Assembly: GCF_017562075.2 (NCBI RefSeq)
Contig: NC_054083.1
Location: 7,198,768-7,262,767 of the forward strand
Direction: 5' to 3'
Length of the DNA: 64,000 nt
Source of the DNA: Anopheles merus
Taxonomy: Eukaryota > Arthropoda > Insecta > Diptera > Culicidae
Shown: positions 63,309-64,000 of the stretch, piece by piece
Numbering within the stretch: position 1 is the stretch's first letter
Layout of the letters: every line of letters starts with the position of its first letter
Position numbers and translations under genes: made by a program
Notes under the pieces: model-generated
Seen by the model: only the letters and a program-made list of their open reading frames with translations
Told to the model about the DNA's origin: nothing
Databases searched by the model: none

Positions 63309-64000
63309 CGTTCTTGGTTACTACCATAGCTTTCAGTGCCAACAAAACAATCGAACTCAAAGATGGTGTAATGCAATTGATTTGCTTTACCACTCAACTT
63401 GGATTATGCGAAGCAAGGTAGACTTTTTTTCAACCAAGGACACCATACGTACACATTTTTGGGTTTTCTCTCGCGTTTTTCCCCCTACCGTTTCACTTAT
63501 CGTCCTCCCTAGCGGCCCAAGCAATTACTTCACGGGCGAACATTACACATCGGTAACATATTTGATTGCAATTGCTGAGGCGGAAGTGAATGATGAAAAA
63601 GGGCCTGCTGGATAATTCACTTTTGTTTGCACTTGGCGTGAATGGCTAGCTCACATCAGTAGCCGATTGGGCTCAGCACCAACGGAGAACCAATTGGCGA
63701 TTGCCGATAATGTCTGGCCTACAGTTTTTCACTGCGAACGAGGAAAAATGAGTCGCACGCGAGCAATTTACCAGATTTTACTCTAATCTTTTACAACCAA
63801 TCACGAAAACTTCACCGACTTTAATAACACACTACACATGCGAATTTTCACACGAATAACTGTCTGGGGTGGCAACATGAACGTATTTCGGTGCCTTTGC
63901 CTTCTTCGACAGCAGAGTGGCGTACGTGCAATTTGTTCGACGGTTCACCGTTCGGAGATTGGCTTTTTTGCTGCAATCACTGGCCAGAAGATTCGTCAGG
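63309..64000 (-). other. Upstream region of Kdm5
   Basis: 5' UTR and promoter side of Kdm5. No open frame with family features. No clear core promoter motif could be fixed by eye. Confidence 0.5.

Overview
The window reads as nuclear DNA of a mosquito, most likely an anopheline. This is inferred from compact multi-exon genes with 60-130 bp introns, clip-domain and clip-like serine proteases, tRNA-derived SINE copies resembling Anopheles SINE200, many short inverted-repeat transposons, and insect-like versions of KDM5, ZDHHC16, a tetraspanin, aminopeptidase N and a ferlin. No species assignment can be proved from the sequence alone.

Layout. (1) 1-13 kb is a transposon-rich block. At its left edge it holds four consecutive minus-strand exons of a ferlin (C2B to start of C2C region), one of which carries a frame break. 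Next come a non-autonomous DNA transposon with 7-bp target duplication, a complete 4.74-kb gypsy-type LTR retrotransposon with LTRs identical by eye, 4-bp target duplications and a frame break in pol, several SINEs, a decayed non-LTR retrotransposon, and two copies (12.3 kb apart) of a repeat that carries a nested pogo-like MITE. (2) 13.1-29.2 kb shows no supported coding gene; it probably includes 5' non-coding exon(s) or intron of the next gene. (3) 29.2-33.1 kb (+) is a five-exon tetraspanin. (4) 35.3-38.3 kb (+) is a five-exon M1 aminopeptidase N-type enzyme, followed by a hAT-type MITE with perfect 8-bp target duplication. (5) 39.1-39.9 kb (+) is an unrecognised small gene. (6) 40.3-43.4 kb holds an inverted minisatellite and a minus-strand RTE-like retrotransposon fragment whose 646-bp middle part is present in three tandem copies. 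(7) 44.1-54.9 kb is a serine-protease cluster: an inactive serine protease homologue (+), a 944-residue polyprotease with one active and two inactive protease domains plus an internal CLIP domain (+), then on the minus strand a ZDHHC16-type palmitoyltransferase and a trypsin-like CLIP protease. (8) 58.2-63.3 kb (-) is a four-exon KDM5 (Lid) histone demethylase with JmjN, ARID, PHD1 and JmjC, but with no PHD2 or PHD3 seen in the C-terminal part.

Function together. The 44-55 kb genes look like a local family of extracellular proteolytic-cascade proteins of the kind used in haemolymph immunity and melanisation. The shared Ser195-to-His replacement in the small homologue and in the second domain of the polyprotease suggests common descent. 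The other genes appear to be unrelated neighbours. I did not find a clearly new biological system. The most unusual items are the three-domain protease with a furin-like site, the overlapping hairpins at 43.57 kb, the 646-bp triplication and the nested transposons. All exon joins were derived by eye from splice consensus, reading frame and family similarity.
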